A DNA stretch of 28,284 nucleotides from Gnetum montanum (Eukaryota > Streptophyta > Gnetopsida > Gnetales > Gnetaceae). Positions 27,519 to 28,284 of this stretch are shown here, in pieces; the stretch's first letter is position 1; every line of letters starts with the position of its first letter. The translations under genes and the position numbers were made by a program. The notes under the pieces were generated by a model. The model ran no database searches and had not been told where the DNA came from. It saw nothing but the letters and a program-made list of their open reading frames with translations. The stretch is taken from positions 4,953 to 33,236 of the forward strand of contig MNCI01036172.1 in the NCBI GenBank assembly GCA_015680685.1, read 5' to 3'.

Positions 27519-28284
27519 TTTCGTATGTAACTTTGTTGGTATTCCATTGTAAAGGGCTTCATGCTAAAGCCTTTCAGTGCTGCTTTTAATTTATAGATTT
27601 TGTTTTATTACCAGCTAAATGCATTTTGTCCATCAAGTTCCTGGAAAATTATTAGAAGTGAAGTTGCTAGATCAGGAATTTATTTTAAGAACGCTTGACT
27701 GAATATTCTATTAAAATTCACAATGCGTAGTTGGGTAACAATTCAAAGTGCTATTGCAAATCAGCACTTTGGATAACTGCTGATTCAAGTGTAATTCGTG
27801 CATAGTGTGTAGTTCGTGTTAACATTGCTTGTGCACAGCGGTCCTATTGAATTAAGTCCAACATTTATCAAGCAGTTTTCTACCCACTATGTAACTGTTA
27901 TCGACAACTGTATTTTAAATGAGCATTCATTTGTAATTTATAAGGTCAAAGTGGCTTGTTATGTTTTTTTTTTCCTTTGCCCGGTTTTGCCGTTGTAGGT
28001 AAATAGGTTGTCACAACAATAACAACGAGGGTACTAGCATTTATCAAGTAGCTACGGTGGAGCTTTTTTGGTAAAATAACCTCATTAAGAAATGATCGCG
28101 TTATAGAGTAAGCACAATAATCTATCATCCAAGAGTCATACCATGTCCTACAATAACCATCCAAAATACCCATCAACTAACAAGAAAGGAAATATATAAT
28201 CTGTCCCACACATGTAAATATCCATCTACTAACCCTAAGCACAAATCTATGAAATGTCTACTGAATCAACAATAAATATAAAAC
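27519..28284 (+). other. SMU1 3' UTR and downstream DNA
   Basis: AT-rich sequence after the TAA. There is no canonical AATAAA near the stop; AATAAA appears only at about 28270. Plant genes often use degenerate signals, so the 3' end of the transcript is not placed. The minus-strand frame at 27946-28176 resembles nothing I know. Confidence 0.5.

Noticed and set aside
27946-28176. Minus-strand gene downstream of SMU1
   Set aside because: The 76-codon frame has no recognised motif and no supporting signals.

Overview
The window looks like nuclear DNA of a seed plant. It is AT-rich and has GT-AG introns, one large conserved eukaryotic gene, and old plant-type transposable elements that have decayed in place. 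The multi-kilobase, transposon-filled introns and heavily eroded elements would suit a gymnosperm or another large plant genome, but the sequence does not settle the species.

The only gene I can call with confidence is SMU1, a spliceosomal LisH/CTLH/WD40 protein on the + strand. It has 16 exons from the ATG at 9622 to the TAA at 27518. Joined by hand, these give 1542 nt (513 codons plus stop) with every phase compatible and every intron GT-AG. Fourteen of the 15 introns hold no coding interruption of note. Introns 3 (3562 bp) and 4 (6883 bp) account for most of the gene length because transposons landed in them.

Layout. 1-8079: a large, apparently non-autonomous LTR retrotransposon in + orientation. 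Its left end carries part of a 5' LTR (cut by the window edge and rearranged) next to a CpG-rich palindromic GATATC array. A decayed primer-binding site follows at about 572. A 1.3-kb inverted LTR block (2511-3785, containing the only N) lies in the leader. A frameshifted gag-like ORF and a stop-riddled coiled-coil ORF follow at 4519-6771, then a polypurine-like tract and an 889-bp 3' LTR (7191-8079). No protease, reverse transcriptase or integrase was seen in it. 8080-9621: SMU1 upstream region with several tRNA-derived SINE-like relics and a short CpG-richer stretch next to the start codon. 9622-27518: SMU1. Intron 3 holds a sense-oriented RTE-type LINE (about 10850-12601) and a second, tiny LINE 3' end (13125-13258). 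Intron 4 holds an antisense Ty3/gypsy relic in the order LTR, PBS, gag, zinc knuckle, protease, RT, RNase H, integrase from about 20150 down to 14700. A second antisense RTE LINE (16531-17753) is nested inside its RT. Further SINE-like relics lie in introns 4, 6 and 12. 27519-28284: 3' UTR and downstream DNA with nothing else recognised.

I did not find a convincing undescribed biological system. The points most worth a second look are: the shared 32-bp flank beyond the microsatellite of the two RTE copies (a candidate 3' transduction or 3'-extended subfamily); the palindromic GATATC array and its weaker counterpart in the 3' LTR; the inverted LTR block with an N at its inner boundary; and intron 11 of SMU1, whose first six bases closely mimic the start of the next exon.
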